DNA from: a virus
DNA: 56,249 nucleotides
IMG/VR virus record: IMGVR_UViG_3300031857_000228
Location: 1 to 56,249 of that record
Reading direction: 5' to 3' (one strand)
Position numbers and translations under genes: made by a program. The stretch's first letter is position 1, and every line of letters begins with the position of its first letter. The notes beneath the pieces are model-generated. The model worked only from the letters and a program-made list of their open reading frames with translations. It ran no database searches and had not been told where the DNA came from. Of this stretch, positions 55,739 to 56,249 are shown one piece after another.

Positions 55739-56249
55739 ATGGCGGACTCGCGCGAAAGGGACGAAGCGCTCAAGGAACTCGCGGCTGTGCGGCAGCAGCG
55801 CCGCGCCGAGGCCGAGCGCCTGCGCCAGATTGAGCAGGCCGAACGCGAAGCGACCTCGGCTTCTCTGGCTCGTCGTGCCCCGTCCGCCCCGACGGCGTCT
55901 AAGGCCGCACGGCCCCCTGCCCCGAAGGTAACTGCTCAGGCGGCTCCGATCAAGCCGGTCGTTGTCGAAACTCCGAAGTTCGAGCTGCCGCCCGACATCA
56001 AGCGCGAGGTCGATTACCGCCAGTTCTACGACGCTATGGAGGGGCCGACATTCGACTCCGCGCTGCGCGGGTTCAAGCTCGCGACGGGGCGGGACGCCGC
56101 GGAGTTCCGGCGTGTCGCCGAAGCGCAGGGCGTCGATCTCAACAGCATCTACGAGGCGCGGCGCAAGGGGCGCACCTTCGACGAGATCGCGCGAGCGAAC
56201 CGCGACCGTGGCGTCATCGGCTTCATGCCCGTCGCCGAGCGCGAAGCGG
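55739..56249 (+). CDS. Virion-region protein, 3' end missing
   Basis: The frame from ATG 55739 is open to the end of the window (170 codons). The start has a helical, charged region with a heptad-like DEALKELAAVRQQRRAEAERLRQIE, then a Pro/Ala/Lys-rich linker with APTASKAARPPAPK (compare the preceding protein) and a more globular part after residue 80. It appears to be another large internal or structural protein. No stop or conserved domain is visible yet. Confidence 0.6.
   Translation, partial: MADSRERDEALKELAAVRQQRRAEAERLRQIEQAEREATSASLARRAPSAPTASKAARPPAPKVTAQAAPIKPVVVETPKFELPPDIKREVDYRQFYDAMEGPTFDSALRGFKLATGRDAAEFRRVAEAQGVDLNSIYEARRKGRTFDEIARANRDRGVIGFMPVAEREA

Overview
The window is one high-GC tailed-phage (Caudoviricetes) genome segment, probably most of a genome of roughly 60 kb or more. 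Evidence for a phage: terminase, portal, scaffold, major capsid, a lysis cassette, a replication module built on a family A DNA polymerase, and tight packing with ATGA, GTGA and TGATG overlaps. The tail genes (a propeller-like ring protein, several beta-rich proteins, very large internal virion proteins, no sheath, no obvious tape measure with tail tube) look podovirus-like; this is inference. The host is not identifiable, but base composition and frequent GTG starts point to a high-GC bacterium. No tRNA, rRNA, CRISPR, integrase or single-subunit RNA polymerase was seen. Both ends of the window cut through virion-type genes, as expected if a circular map was opened inside the late region and part is missing.

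Layout. 1-5062 (+): end of a virion protein, small membrane proteins, a three-segment holin candidate, an M15-type endolysin, a fibre-like virion protein and a possible spanin-like protein. 5046-5634 (-): an XRE-family regulator and a small conserved phage protein, read divergently from back-to-back promoters. 5754-23566 (+): replication, recombination and nucleotide genes: SNF2-like helicase, Cas4/RecB-like nuclease, Sak4-like ATPase, SSB-like protein, a Dam-type methylase, a polymerase with an N-terminal uracil-DNA-glycosylase-like domain, DUF3310, an SbcC/Rad50-like ATPase, a DUF927 helicase and a small-terminase candidate. 23569-32206 (-): an accessory cluster of small, mostly unknown genes, with an SPPY-type DNA methylase, a DUF932 protein, tiny membrane proteins and, isolated at the right end, a Cys-rich protein related to a widespread unnamed phage family. 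Inside it lies a 1.2-kb non-coding region (30042-31254) full of inverted repeats, with two related copies of a cruciform-like element. 32955-35683: an HhH protein (+), a minus-strand virion-type protein, and a plus operon with a lytic transglycosylase. 35884-41405 (-): terminase large subunit, portal, zinc-ribbon protein and scaffold. 41457-56249 (+): small phage proteins, capsid, decoration protein, connector/tail proteins and large internal virion proteins.

Regulation. Several early-region promoters share a TTGACG -35 box followed directly by a GCGGTA-like motif inside a 17-bp spacer. The XRE divergent promoters carry a related shared motif, so one regulator may control the replication module. 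Candidate late promoters instead use TTGCGC with 17-bp spacing. Two genes (12477 and 32955) appear to be leaderless. Convergent operon ends are marked by strong hairpins.

Most unusual: the paired structured elements near 31 kb, the polymerase with a UDG-like domain and changed motifs B and C, ATPases with altered Walker motifs, a short N-terminal motif shared by otherwise unrelated proteins, and a reused translation-initiation leader across the minus-strand cluster.
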